Origin: Litorivivens sp041625495
GTDB taxonomy: Bacteria > Pseudomonadota > Gammaproteobacteria > Pseudomonadales > Spongiibacteraceae
Assembly: GCF_041625495.1 (NCBI RefSeq)
Contig: NZ_JBFJTH010000058.1
Span: 1-20,820, forward strand
Direction: 5' to 3'
Length of the DNA: 20,820 nt
Shown: in pieces, positions 14,329-20,820 of the stretch
How positions within the stretch are numbered: the first letter of the stretch is position 1
Layout of the letters: each line of letters starts with the position of its first letter
Translations under genes and position numbers: made by a program
Notes under the pieces: model-generated
Seen by the model: the letters and a program-made list of their open reading frames with translations, nothing else
What the model was told of the DNA's origin: nothing
The model's database searches: none

Positions 14329-16518
14329 ATGAATTTTGAACTTTCCGACGACCAGAAAATGATGCGCGACACCTTCGCGCGCTTTCTGACAGAACAGAGC
14401 ACCATGGAACGTGTGCGCTCTGCCCAGGACACCAACGGCTTTGACGCCGCATTGTGGAAGGGGCTGGCTGACATGGGCGCCCTGTCGCTGAGAGTTCCCG
14501 AAGACGCCGGCGGCATGGGGCTGGGCATATTTGATGCCGCCGTACTAATGGAAGAAGCCGGCCGCACCCTTGCCTCTGGGCCGCTGGCCGAAGCGTTAGT
14601 CGCGCTGCGCGTGGCCGGCCTGCTTGGCGCCGACAACGCCCTGCTCGAATCTGCTCTGCAGGGCGACCAAGTCATCACGCTGGCGTTGAACGACGTAGCA
14701 AGCCACGCCAAGCAATGGGTAGCCGGTGGCGCTGTAGCTTGCGCTGTAGTCGCCAAGAAAGGTAATGACATTTGCCTCTTCACACTAAGCGACACCAAAC
14801 GCGGCGAAGAGACTTTGGCGTCTACCGCGCTTGCCGAAATTGATTTCAGCAACGCCCAGTGCACGATTCTTGGTAGCGATGAGACGGCGCAAACCGTCTT
14901 TGCTCAGGCAATTGAGGAGTGGAAGCTGCTGCTGGCGATCGCACTGAGCGGCCTGGCGCGTCAGGCCGTGCAAATGGCCGCCGATTACGCCTGTGAGCGC
15001 AACGCGTTTGGCCAACCCATCGGAGCTTATCAGGCCATATCCCACCCGCTGGCCGATCTGATCACTGAAGTCGACGGTGGCAAATTCCTCGCCTGGAAAG
15101 CCATTCACGATATCAAACACAATCTCAATGATGCCGCTGCACAGGTGTCCATGGCCTTCTACTGGAACGCCGACACTGCCGCCCGCGCGGTCACCCAATC
15201 GCTGCATACTTTTGGCGGCTACGGTCTGGCCACCGAATACGATATCCATCTGTACAACCTGCGCGCCAAGGCGTGGCCGCTGGTAGCGGGCGATCCGGGC
15301 AACTACCTCGAAGAGGCCGGACGTCGCCTGTACGCCAATGAACAGGTTGCGCTGCCGGATGTGGGCGAGGTCGCGATTGATTTTGATCTGGGCGACGAAG
15401 CACGCGCTATGGCCAAAGAGCTGGACGACTTGTTCAATCGCATCCTCACCCCGGAACTGCGCGCCAAGGCCCACTACTCATTCGACGGTCACGACCCAGG
15501 TGTGCATAAAATTCTTGCAGAAAACCGCTTCCTCTTCCCCGCCTGGCCCAAGGAATACGGTGGCCGTGAAGCCGAGCCCTATGTGGTCAGCGCGCTAAGT
15601 AAAGTGTGGGAAAAACAGGGCTGGACCGGACACCCGACCAGTACCACCATGCTGGTTGGCACCATGATTCGCAAATGCGGCAATGACGAAATGAAGAGCG
15701 ATATCCTGCCAAAAATCGTCGCCGGCGAAGCGGTATGCTCGCTGGGTTACTCCGAGCCCGGCTGCGGTTCCGACGTGTTTGCGGCCAAAACCAAGGCCAC
15801 CCAGCTGGAAGACGGATCTTGGCGAATTGATGGCGCAAAGATGTGGACCAGCGGCGCTAACATTGCCGACTATGTACTGATGCTGACACGCACCGATCCG
15901 GATCTGCCCAAGCACAAGGGCCTCACCATGTTTGTCGTACCTCTGGACACGCCCGGCATTGAAATCCACCCGGTACATACCTTCCAGGATGAGCGCACCA
16001 ACGCAACCTTCTACGACAATGTCGTGATCCCCGACAAATATCGACTCGGAGAGGTTAACGGCGGCGTGAAAGTGATGGCAGCGGCGCTTGAGCTAGAACA
16101 CGGCGGTGGCTTTATGAAGAGCCAGTTTGCTATGACCGAAGCGGCTGAAGAGCTGTGTCAGGAGCTTGATTTACTGCAAACCAGCAACGCACAGAAGCGT
16201 TTGGCACGCAGTAAGATGCACGCTTACATCGGCGAGGTACTGGGCAACCGCGCCCTGTGGACAGGCGTAATGGGATTGGAAAGCAAAGCCTACGGCCCTA
16301 TGACCAAAATGTTCTCTTCCGAAAAATTCCAGTCTGATTCACGCGATCTTCTCGACCTGACTGCGCCGCACTCGCTGTCAAAACGCGAAGGCCCGGCCGG
16401 TGAACTCAACCTCGCCTACCGACACGCCCACGGCACCACCATTTACGGTGGGACCAGCGAGGTGCATCGCAGTATGATTGCCGAGCGGGCACTGGGTCTG
16501 CCACGCACTCGCGGATAA
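14329..16518 (+). CDS. Fused double acyl-CoA dehydrogenase
   Basis: FAD enzyme inserting a 2,3-double bond into an acyl-CoA. At 729 residues it is twice the normal length and holds two acyl-CoA dehydrogenase units. Unit one (about 1-335) keeps RNAFGQPIGAYQAI (224-237) and HTFGGYGLATEYDIHLY (293-309), but has a degenerate middle region without a GFSEPxxGSD motif. Unit two (about 350-729) keeps GYSEPGCGSD (473-482), WRIDGAKMWTSGA (498-510), and IYGGTSEVHRSMIAERALGLPR (705-726). The usual late Glu of YEGT is Gly707; Glu590 in ALELEH aligns with the alternative base of isovaleryl-CoA dehydrogenase (LDLER). So unit two is probably catalytic and unit one structural. Single-chain fusions are known, such as mycobacterial FadE34 (ChsE3) in steroid side-chain breakdown. 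GGAG lies 11 bases before the ATG; first gene of the operon. Confidence 0.92.
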   Translation: MNFELSDDQKMMRDTFARFLTEQSTMERVRSAQDTNGFDAALWKGLADMGALSLRVPEDAGGMGLGIFDAAVLMEEAGRTLASGPLAEALVALRVAGLLGADNALLESALQGDQVITLALNDVASHAKQWVAGGAVACAVVAKKGNDICLFTLSDTKRGEETLASTALAEIDFSNAQCTILGSDETAQTVFAQAIEEWKLLLAIALSGLARQAVQMAADYACERNAFGQPIGAYQAISHPLADLITEVDGGKFLAWKAIHDIKHNLNDAAAQVSMAFYWNADTAARAVTQSLHTFGGYGLATEYDIHLYNLRAKAWPLVAGDPGNYLEEAGRRLYANEQVALPDVGEVAIDFDLGDEARAMAKELDDLFNRILTPELRAKAHYSFDGHDPGVHKILAENRFLFPAWPKEYGGREAEPYVVSALSKVWEKQGWTGHPTSTTMLVGTMIRKCGNDEMKSDILPKIVAGEAVCSLGYSEPGCGSDVFAAKTKATQLEDGSWRIDGAKMWTSGANIADYVLMLTRTDPDLPKHKGLTMFVVPLDTPGIEIHPVHTFQDERTNATFYDNVVIPDKYRLGEVNGGVKVMAAALELEHGGGFMKSQFAMTEAAEELCQELDLLQTSNAQKRLARSKMHAYIGEVLGNRALWTGVMGLESKAYGPMTKMFSSEKFQSDSRDLLDLTAPHSLSKREGPAGELNLAYRHAHGTTIYGGTSEVHRSMIAERALGLPRTRG

Positions 16519-16536
16519 GAGAAAACAAAGGAAATC

Positions 16537-17340
16537 ATGATGAGCGAAGCACCTCACCTGCTGGTCGAACAGAAAGACGGGATTCAGATCACAACCCTGA
16601 ACCGGCCGGACAAACTCAATGCACTTACCGGCCAGACCATGCGCTTGTTCGAAGAGGCCTTGATCGGGTTTCGCGACAACCCGGAACTGAAAGTCATGCT
16701 GGTGCGTGCCACCGGGCGCTACTTCTGCGCCGGCGCCGACCTGCGCGACCGCTCCGACGACAAGCCTGCTCACACACCGCGCGAGATTCGGGAAAAGCAC
16801 CGCCTGGGCCTGCATGGCATGCATCGCATCTACGACGAAATGGAACATATCGAAAAACCCATCGTCGTTGCCCATCAGGGCACCTGTGTAGGTGGTGGTC
16901 TGGAGCTGTCGCTGTCCTGTGATTTCCGCCTGGCCGCCAAGAGTGCGAAATACGCCTTTCCCGAAGGGAAAATGGGTGTGTTGCCCGCCTCCAATGGCGT
17001 CTCGCGTTTAACCCGGGTGATCGGTGCACACTGGGCCCGCTATCTGATTATGGCCAACCTGCCCGCCGACGCCGACCGCGCTCTGACCATGGGGTTGGTA
17101 CACGAAGTGTTCCCCGATGAAAGCTTTGAAGACGATGTAATGAGCTTCTGCCGCCATCTGGCTGAACAGAATGGCGAGCAGATGGGCGCCGCCAAAATTG
17201 CCATCGAACTCTGCGCCGAACTGGGCCGCGACCAGTCGCGTCATGTTGAACGCATGGCCAACAGCGCACTGATGCTCAGCCCTGATTACCTCGCCCGCAT
17301 TGAAGCCTACGTCAAGAGCGTCGGTTCAAAAAAAGACTAA
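16537..17340 (+). CDS. Enoyl-CoA hydratase/isomerase (crotonase) family protein
   Basis: Crotonase-fold enzyme that most likely adds water to the 2-enoyl-CoA produced by the neighbouring dehydrogenases; cytoplasmic. The ATG at 16537 follows AAGGAA and lies 18 bases after the preceding gene. The 267 residues are normal. Oxyanion-hole segments are RYFCAGADL (61-69) and GTCVGGGLELSLSCD (115-129). Glu123 and Glu143 sit 20 residues apart, exactly like the two catalytic glutamates (144 and 164) of rat enoyl-CoA hydratase, so hydratase activity is well supported. The usual GTIPGAGG loop reads GVLPASNG here, a change that may widen the pocket for an unusual acyl group. Isomerase or ring-opening hydrolase activity cannot be excluded, as crotonases with similar residues do both. 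Confidence 0.9.
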   Translation: MMSEAPHLLVEQKDGIQITTLNRPDKLNALTGQTMRLFEEALIGFRDNPELKVMLVRATGRYFCAGADLRDRSDDKPAHTPREIREKHRLGLHGMHRIYDEMEHIEKPIVVAHQGTCVGGGLELSLSCDFRLAAKSAKYAFPEGKMGVLPASNGVSRLTRVIGAHWARYLIMANLPADADRALTMGLVHEVFPDESFEDDVMSFCRHLAEQNGEQMGAAKIAIELCAELGRDQSRHVERMANSALMLSPDYLARIEAYVKSVGSKKD

Positions 17341-17367
17341 CCCTCGGGTATACGGAAAAACAATCTT

Positions 17368-18504
17368 ATGGATTTTGCCTGGACCGACGAACAGAAGGCC
17401 TTTCGCGCCACTGTTCGCCAATTTCTGCAAGACAACCTGCCGGACAACTGGGAACACATCGCCCACGGCCCCGCCTCGAAAGAGCAGACCACCTTCGCCA
17501 AAACCTTCTGCGGCAAGCTGGCCGAGCAGGGTCTGTTGGTGCCACACTGGCCGGAAGAATGGGGCGGCCGCAATGTTGACCCGTGGATCGCGTTCATTCT
17601 GGCCGAAGAAATGTGGATGGCCGGCGAACCCCGTGGCGGCCAATACATGAACGTAAACTGGATTGGCCCAACCATGATGCTGTACGGCTCGGACGAGCAG
17701 AAACAGCAGCATATCCCGCCGATGGCACGCGGCGAAACCCTGTGGTGTCAGGGTTTTTCCGAACCGGAATCCGGTTCCGACCTGGCTTCACTGCGCACCA
17801 AAGCCGACAAAGACGGCAATGGGTACCGCATCAACGGCCAGAAAATCTGGACATCCTACGCCGGCGATGCAGATACCTGCTTCTGCCTGGCGCGCACTAA
17901 CCCCGGCAAAAACGGCATCTCCATCTTTCTGATTCCGATGGACACCCCAGGCATCACTGTGCGCGATATTCCGAGCATTATCGGTGAAGGCGATATTCAC
18001 GAAGTGTTTTTTGACGATGTGGTCGTACCCGAGACCGCTCGCCTCGGCGACGAAGGTCAGGCCTGGGAAATTGTCGGTAAAGCCTTGTCGTTAGAGCGAG
18101 TCGGCATCCCCCGCTTTGCACTGGCATCTACCACATTGAGAAAAGCTGTAGAGCTGCTCAAGGCCGAAGGTCGGTTTGGGCTCGGCGCGGTAGATCAGGC
18201 CGCCAAGGCTCACGCTGCCTGCGAAGCCGCCCGTCTCTATAGCTACAGTATTATTGACCAGCGAGCCAAAGGCCGTATTCCAGGTCCGGAAGCGAGCGTG
18301 GGGCGCTTTGCCACCGTCAATTGCGAACGCATGGTGGCGGATTTTGTGGTGGAGCATGTACCAGAAGCGATCAGCGGCCAACACCCAATGTTGCTCGCCC
18401 ACCATCAGCGCGGCATCGTTGCCGGCATCGCCTCCGGTGCCGCCGAAATACAGCTCAACCTGATTGCCACCCAATACCTTGAACTACCACGGGAGCCGCG
18501 CTGA
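17368..18504 (+). CDS. Acyl-CoA dehydrogenase, probable catalytic subunit
   Basis: FAD-dependent acyl-CoA dehydrogenase of 378 residues. Motifs in order: N-terminal helical start MDFAWTDEQKAFRATVRQFL, WPEEWGGRN (61-69), GFSEPESGSD (129-138), YRINGQKIWTSYA (153-165), and ALSLERVGIPRF (239-250). Glu243 in LSLER aligns with the alternative catalytic Glu of isovaleryl-CoA dehydrogenase. The late YEGT site reads GIASGAAEIQ (353-362), without a glutamate base. The C-terminus ends LELPREPR. It begins 27 bases after the hydratase gene and its stop overlaps the next start by one base (TGATG). Translational coupling with a partner lacking these catalytic motifs suggests an alpha2-beta2 enzyme, as described for steroid side-chain dehydrogenases in actinobacteria. 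Acyl-CoA substrate unknown; a branched or cyclic acyl group is an inference. Confidence 0.92.
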   Translation: MDFAWTDEQKAFRATVRQFLQDNLPDNWEHIAHGPASKEQTTFAKTFCGKLAEQGLLVPHWPEEWGGRNVDPWIAFILAEEMWMAGEPRGGQYMNVNWIGPTMMLYGSDEQKQQHIPPMARGETLWCQGFSEPESGSDLASLRTKADKDGNGYRINGQKIWTSYAGDADTCFCLARTNPGKNGISIFLIPMDTPGITVRDIPSIIGEGDIHEVFFDDVVVPETARLGDEGQAWEIVGKALSLERVGIPRFALASTTLRKAVELLKAEGRFGLGAVDQAAKAHAACEAARLYSYSIIDQRAKGRIPGPEASVGRFATVNCERMVADFVVEHVPEAISGQHPMLLAHHQRGIVAGIASGAAEIQLNLIATQYLELPREPR

Positions 18505-19415
18505 TGGATTTCGAACTCAACGACGATCAGCTCGCGGTAACCAGTGAGCTGGAAAAGCTGGCAGGGCAATTCGCTACCTCGCCAGTCGATTTTCACGGCT
18601 TTGCGTTAGCCAGCCCCGAGCTGGAACAGCAACTGGAAGACAACGGCTTTTTTGAGCTCGCCACGATGGAAGGAATGGGGCCGATTACCGCCGCATTGGC
18701 CGTCGAGCGCCTGGCCAAACTGCCTTACACCGCTGAAATCGCGCTATCTATGCTGGTTCGCCCTGCGCTAAACATGGAATTGCCACGCCCCTTTGCTGTG
18801 GTGGAAAACTCTCGCCCCGGCCGCTTTGTCGCGACAGCGAAAACAGTACTCGTGATTGACGGCGACAACGTTAGCGTTGCCCACCCTTCTGCCGATCAGG
18901 TAGAGAGCCTGCCCGACTCGCTCTTCGCCTACCCCATGGCGAAACTGAAAAGCGATGTAGAACTCACTGCGCTATCTGCTGAAGAAGCCGACACCGTCAA
19001 AACCTGGCTGCGCATCGCCAATGCCTGTGAGATGGCCGGGCTACTGCAGGCTGCCATCGACGCCACAGTGAAACATGTTAGCGTGCGCAAGCAGTTCGGC
19101 CGCCCGCTGGGCACCTTTCAGGCGCTGCGCCATAGACTGAGTGAGTGTACGGTACTGGCTGGCGGTGTACGTTGGCTTGCGCTAAAAGCGGCCTGGAGCG
19201 GCGATGCAGGCGAAGCTGCCATGGCATTACTACACGGCCAGGAAAGCGCCCTGCGCGTGGTGTATGACATGCATCAGATGTCTGGCGCTATGGGCATGAC
19301 ACTGGAGATGGATCTGCACCTGTGGACTTATCGCCTGAAAGCCCTACTCAGTGATTTGGGTGGTCGCGGTGGTCAGGCTCAAGCCGTAGCTCAATACTGC
19401 TTTGACGCCGCATGA
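18504..19415 (+). CDS. Acyl-CoA dehydrogenase-like partner subunit, short
   Basis: A reduced acyl-CoA dehydrogenase of 303 residues (family norm about 380), translated in overlap with the gene before (TGATG, GGGAG upstream). It starts MDFELNDDQLAVTSELEKLA, close to the start of the fused enzyme in this operon. The middle beta-domain is degenerate: no GFSEPxxGSD and no substrate-binding WTS motif. The C-terminal helices keep VRKQFGRPLGTFQALRHRL (194-212) and HQMSGAMGMTLEMDLHLW (257-274), the FAD-contacting segments. No candidate catalytic Glu is seen at either usual site. It is best read as the non-catalytic beta subunit that completes the FAD site of the upstream dehydrogenase. A decayed paralogue is less likely, given the tight coupling and intact frame. 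Its stop overlaps the thioesterase start by four bases (ATGA). Confidence 0.88.
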   Translation: MDFELNDDQLAVTSELEKLAGQFATSPVDFHGFALASPELEQQLEDNGFFELATMEGMGPITAALAVERLAKLPYTAEIALSMLVRPALNMELPRPFAVVENSRPGRFVATAKTVLVIDGDNVSVAHPSADQVESLPDSLFAYPMAKLKSDVELTALSAEEADTVKTWLRIANACEMAGLLQAAIDATVKHVSVRKQFGRPLGTFQALRHRLSECTVLAGGVRWLALKAAWSGDAGEAAMALLHGQESALRVVYDMHQMSGAMGMTLEMDLHLWTYRLKALLSDLGGRGGQAQAVAQYCFDAA

Positions 19416-19849
19416 GCGAAGCCAGCACCTTTGACAGCCTGCGTGCAGCGGGTTGGACGGATCTCACCACCGAAGGTTTTACCGGCTATGTCGGCCCCTT
19501 CTGGTTTCGCGGCGATGCCCACAACCATGAAGTCGGTATGCTGGTTGAAAGTCGTCACGCCAATTCCCATATCGGCACGCTCCACGGCGGCGTGGTGATG
19601 ACCTTCGCCGATATAGGCCTTGGCAGTGCCATGTCAAAAGCATTGGGGGCAAAGGCGCGCGGCTATGTGACACTGTCCCTGCAAACCCAGTTTGTGTCGG
19701 TGGCGCGAGTCGGTGAATTTATTACCTGCAAGCCGGAAATCGTGCGTCAGGCAAGGGATGTTGTATTTATCCGCGGACTGATCAAAACCGGGGAAAAAAC
19801 AATTGCGAGCGCCGAAGGGATTTGGAAGGAGATGGCGTCGGCCAGGTAG
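19412..19849 (+). CDS. PaaI-type hotdog-fold acyl-CoA thioesterase
   Basis: Small thioesterase of 145 residues that hydrolyses acyl-CoAs, probably to release CoA from stalled or toxic intermediates; cytoplasmic, usually a tetramer. The hotdog active-site pattern is clear: NSHIGTLHGG (51-60), then Asp67 in MTFADIGLG. These match the N-x-x-G-x-x-H-G-G and catalytic Asp of PaaI enzymes. The beta-strand TLSLQTQFVSVARVGEFITCKPEIVRQ (residues from 87) is also typical. The start overlaps the end of the preceding gene (ATGA), so it is translationally coupled and is the last certain member of the operon. A housekeeping thioesterase could look the same; the coupling argues for a pathway role. Confidence 0.88.
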   Translation: MSEASTFDSLRAAGWTDLTTEGFTGYVGPFWFRGDAHNHEVGMLVESRHANSHIGTLHGGVVMTFADIGLGSAMSKALGAKARGYVTLSLQTQFVSVARVGEFITCKPEIVRQARDVVFIRGLIKTGEKTIASAEGIWKEMASAR

Positions 19850-19939
19850 TGCTAACGGGGCAGCCCGCTAACAGAACGAATATGGGGACAGCCACCGGTT
19901 TTTGCTTTAGGCTAAACCCGTGCGCAATCAGGACAAATA

Positions 19940-20599
19940 ATGACCCCTCCCCTTCGTATTCGCTATCAGACCATTGAAGTCGGCAACAACGACATTCACG
20001 TGTGTACACTGCGAGATCGCCAGCAGTTCAGCGACCCGGAAAGCCTCGCCGAGAATCTGGGCATTTCGTCTGCACTCTGGCCCATTTTTGGCGTAGTCTG
20101 GCCATCGAGCCTGGTGCTGGCCCATCACATCGCCGACTTTCAGACCGAGGGCAAACGCATTTTAGAAGTAGGCTGCGGAATCGCCTTATCCAGCCTGCTG
20201 CTCAATGCGCTAAAAGCCGACATCACCGCAACCGACTACCACCCCGAAGTTGAAGCATTTCTGGCCCGCAATACGCGGCTAAATGACGGTAAAACAATTG
20301 CCTTTGAGCGCGCCGACTGGGCAGATACCCAAAGCACGCTGGGTACCTTCGACCTGATTATCGGCAGTGATCTGCTTTATGAAGATGAACACATCGCCTT
20401 ATTGGCGGAATTTATCCACCGCCATGCAAGACCTGCCTGTGAAGTGATCCTGGTGGATCCCGGCCGGGGCCGGAAGAACAAGTTCAGCCGGGCTATGGGC
20501 GCCAATGGTTTCAGCAGCAATCACATCAAGCCCTTGCACACCGACTACCTCGACGGCGTCTTCAAGGGCGACATTCTGCAGTTTGCCCGAAGCCTGTAG
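19940..20599 (+). CDS. Class I SAM-dependent methyltransferase (Methyltransf_16-like)
   Basis: Rossmann-fold methyltransferase of 219 residues. Visible motifs are motif I ILEVGCGIALSS (74-85), the acidic residue Asp99 in ATDYHPEV, and FDLIIGSDLLYEDE (137-150), whose DLLYE after the strand is the hallmark of the lysine/nicotinamide methyltransferase-like group (METTL21/NNMT style). WPSSLVLAHHI (54-64) before motif I also fits. Bacterial members are mostly uncharacterised; a protein lysine is a plausible target but this is not shown. AGGA lies 7 bases before the ATG. It starts 90 bases after the thioesterase, without a strong terminator between them, so read-through from the operon is possible, but a role in the catabolic pathway is not indicated. 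Confidence 0.85.
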   Translation: MTPPLRIRYQTIEVGNNDIHVCTLRDRQQFSDPESLAENLGISSALWPIFGVVWPSSLVLAHHIADFQTEGKRILEVGCGIALSSLLLNALKADITATDYHPEVEAFLARNTRLNDGKTIAFERADWADTQSTLGTFDLIIGSDLLYEDEHIALLAEFIHRHARPACEVILVDPGRGRKNKFSRAMGANGFSSNHIKPLHTDYLDGVFKGDILQFARSL

Positions 20600-20619
20600 C
20601 CCCTTGTATTGGCCTGCGA

Positions 20620-20820
20620 TCAGGACAGAGGGGGAGAACGCTCGGCCAACAATGCTTCCGGCGTCATATATTTGGTCGTACTCCAGCCACCGTCCAGCGC
20701 AATCGTCTGGCCATTGATATAACTGCCCTCTTTCGACGCCAGAAAAAATACCGTGGCGGCAACATCCTCCACAGTGCCCTCGCGGTCACAGGGCGTCAGC
20801 TCATGATTAATACGGCGGAA
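20620..20820 (-). CDS. Short-chain dehydrogenase/reductase, C-terminal part (truncated by window edge)
   Basis: The last 66 codons and the TGA stop (20620-20622) of a reverse-strand gene entering from the right edge. The fragment reads GTVEDVAATVFFLASKEGSYINGQTIALDGG, the standard C-terminal signature of classical short-chain dehydrogenases (the VAxxxxFLAS helix, then the NGQxIxLDGG strand). It ends with an extra tail of about 20 residues (WSTTKYMTPEALLAERSPPLS). The NAD(P) site and catalytic Ser-Tyr-Lys lie outside the window. It is convergent with the methyltransferase, with only 20 bases between. Since no 3-hydroxyacyl-CoA dehydrogenase is present in the window, this enzyme could fill that step, but that is only a suggestion. 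Confidence 0.85.
   Translation of the reverse strand, partial: FRRINHELTPCDREGTVEDVAATVFFLASKEGSYINGQTIALDGGWSTTKYMTPEALLAERSPPLS

Noticed and set aside
14785..15474. 229-codon minus-strand ORF opposite the fused acyl-CoA dehydrogenase
   Set aside because: Shadow frame of a strongly supported gene; no ribosome-binding site or domain seen.
1..20820. Whole-steroid degradation cluster, defence system, phage or mobile element
   Set aside because: No KstD, Hsa or Ksh enzymes, no nuclease, toxin, transposase, integrase, terminal repeats or CRISPR-like repeats were seen.

Overview
The window looks like a chromosomal catabolic region of a free-living, aerobic, probably marine gammaproteobacterium. 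The evidence is a TonB-dependent receptor with the EEVVVTAQKREQ-type TonB box, a periplasmic PQQ dehydrogenase, many acyl-CoA enzymes, moderately high GC, and tightly packed genes with Shine-Dalgarno sites. The family level (for example a Spongiibacteraceae/Halieaceae-like lineage) is only an impression from protein style. I see no tRNA, rRNA, CRISPR array, insertion sequence or phage gene.

Layout. 1-276 (-): start of an MFS transporter, cut by the window edge. 447-1631 (+): thiolase. 1754-2569 (+): TauD-type 2-oxoglutarate dioxygenase. 2684-5017 (-): TonB-dependent receptor. 5171-6790 (+): acyl-CoA ligase. 7204-8976 (-): D-aminoacylase-like amidohydrolase, divergent from 9110-10264 (+), an AraC-family regulator. 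10324-12270 (-): secreted PQQ dehydrogenase of the glucose/quinate dehydrogenase type. 12531-14027 (-): MmsA-type CoA-acylating aldehyde dehydrogenase, divergent from a compact operon 14329-19849 (+): fused double acyl-CoA dehydrogenase, enoyl-CoA hydratase, acyl-CoA dehydrogenase, second acyl-CoA dehydrogenase-like subunit, and PaaI-type thioesterase. A methyltransferase (19940-20599, +) may be read through from it. The window ends in the C-terminus of a short-chain dehydrogenase (-).

How the genes may work together (inference). The receptor and MFS protein import a hydrophobic or bulky organic compound. The PQQ enzyme oxidises an alcohol or cyclic polyol in the periplasm, the TauD enzyme hydroxylates it or a derivative, and the ligase makes the CoA ester. 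The acyl-CoA dehydrogenases, hydratase and thiolase shorten or open it. MmsA converts a (methyl)malonate-semialdehyde-type end product to an acyl-CoA, and the thioesterase recovers CoA from dead-end esters. The substrate is not identified; a fused acyl-CoA dehydrogenase beside a split pair recalls steroid side-chain or alicyclic acid catabolism.

The main non-coding finding is a 15-bp near-palindrome, consensus GACAACACTGTTGAC, in five intergenic regions: MFS/thiolase, thiolase/TauD, receptor/ligase, PQQ upstream, and MmsA/acyl-CoA dehydrogenase operon. It overlaps predicted promoter elements in three of these five regions. It would join almost every catabolic gene here into one regulon under a repressor encoded elsewhere, while the amidohydrolase/AraC pair lacks it and appears to be a separate module.
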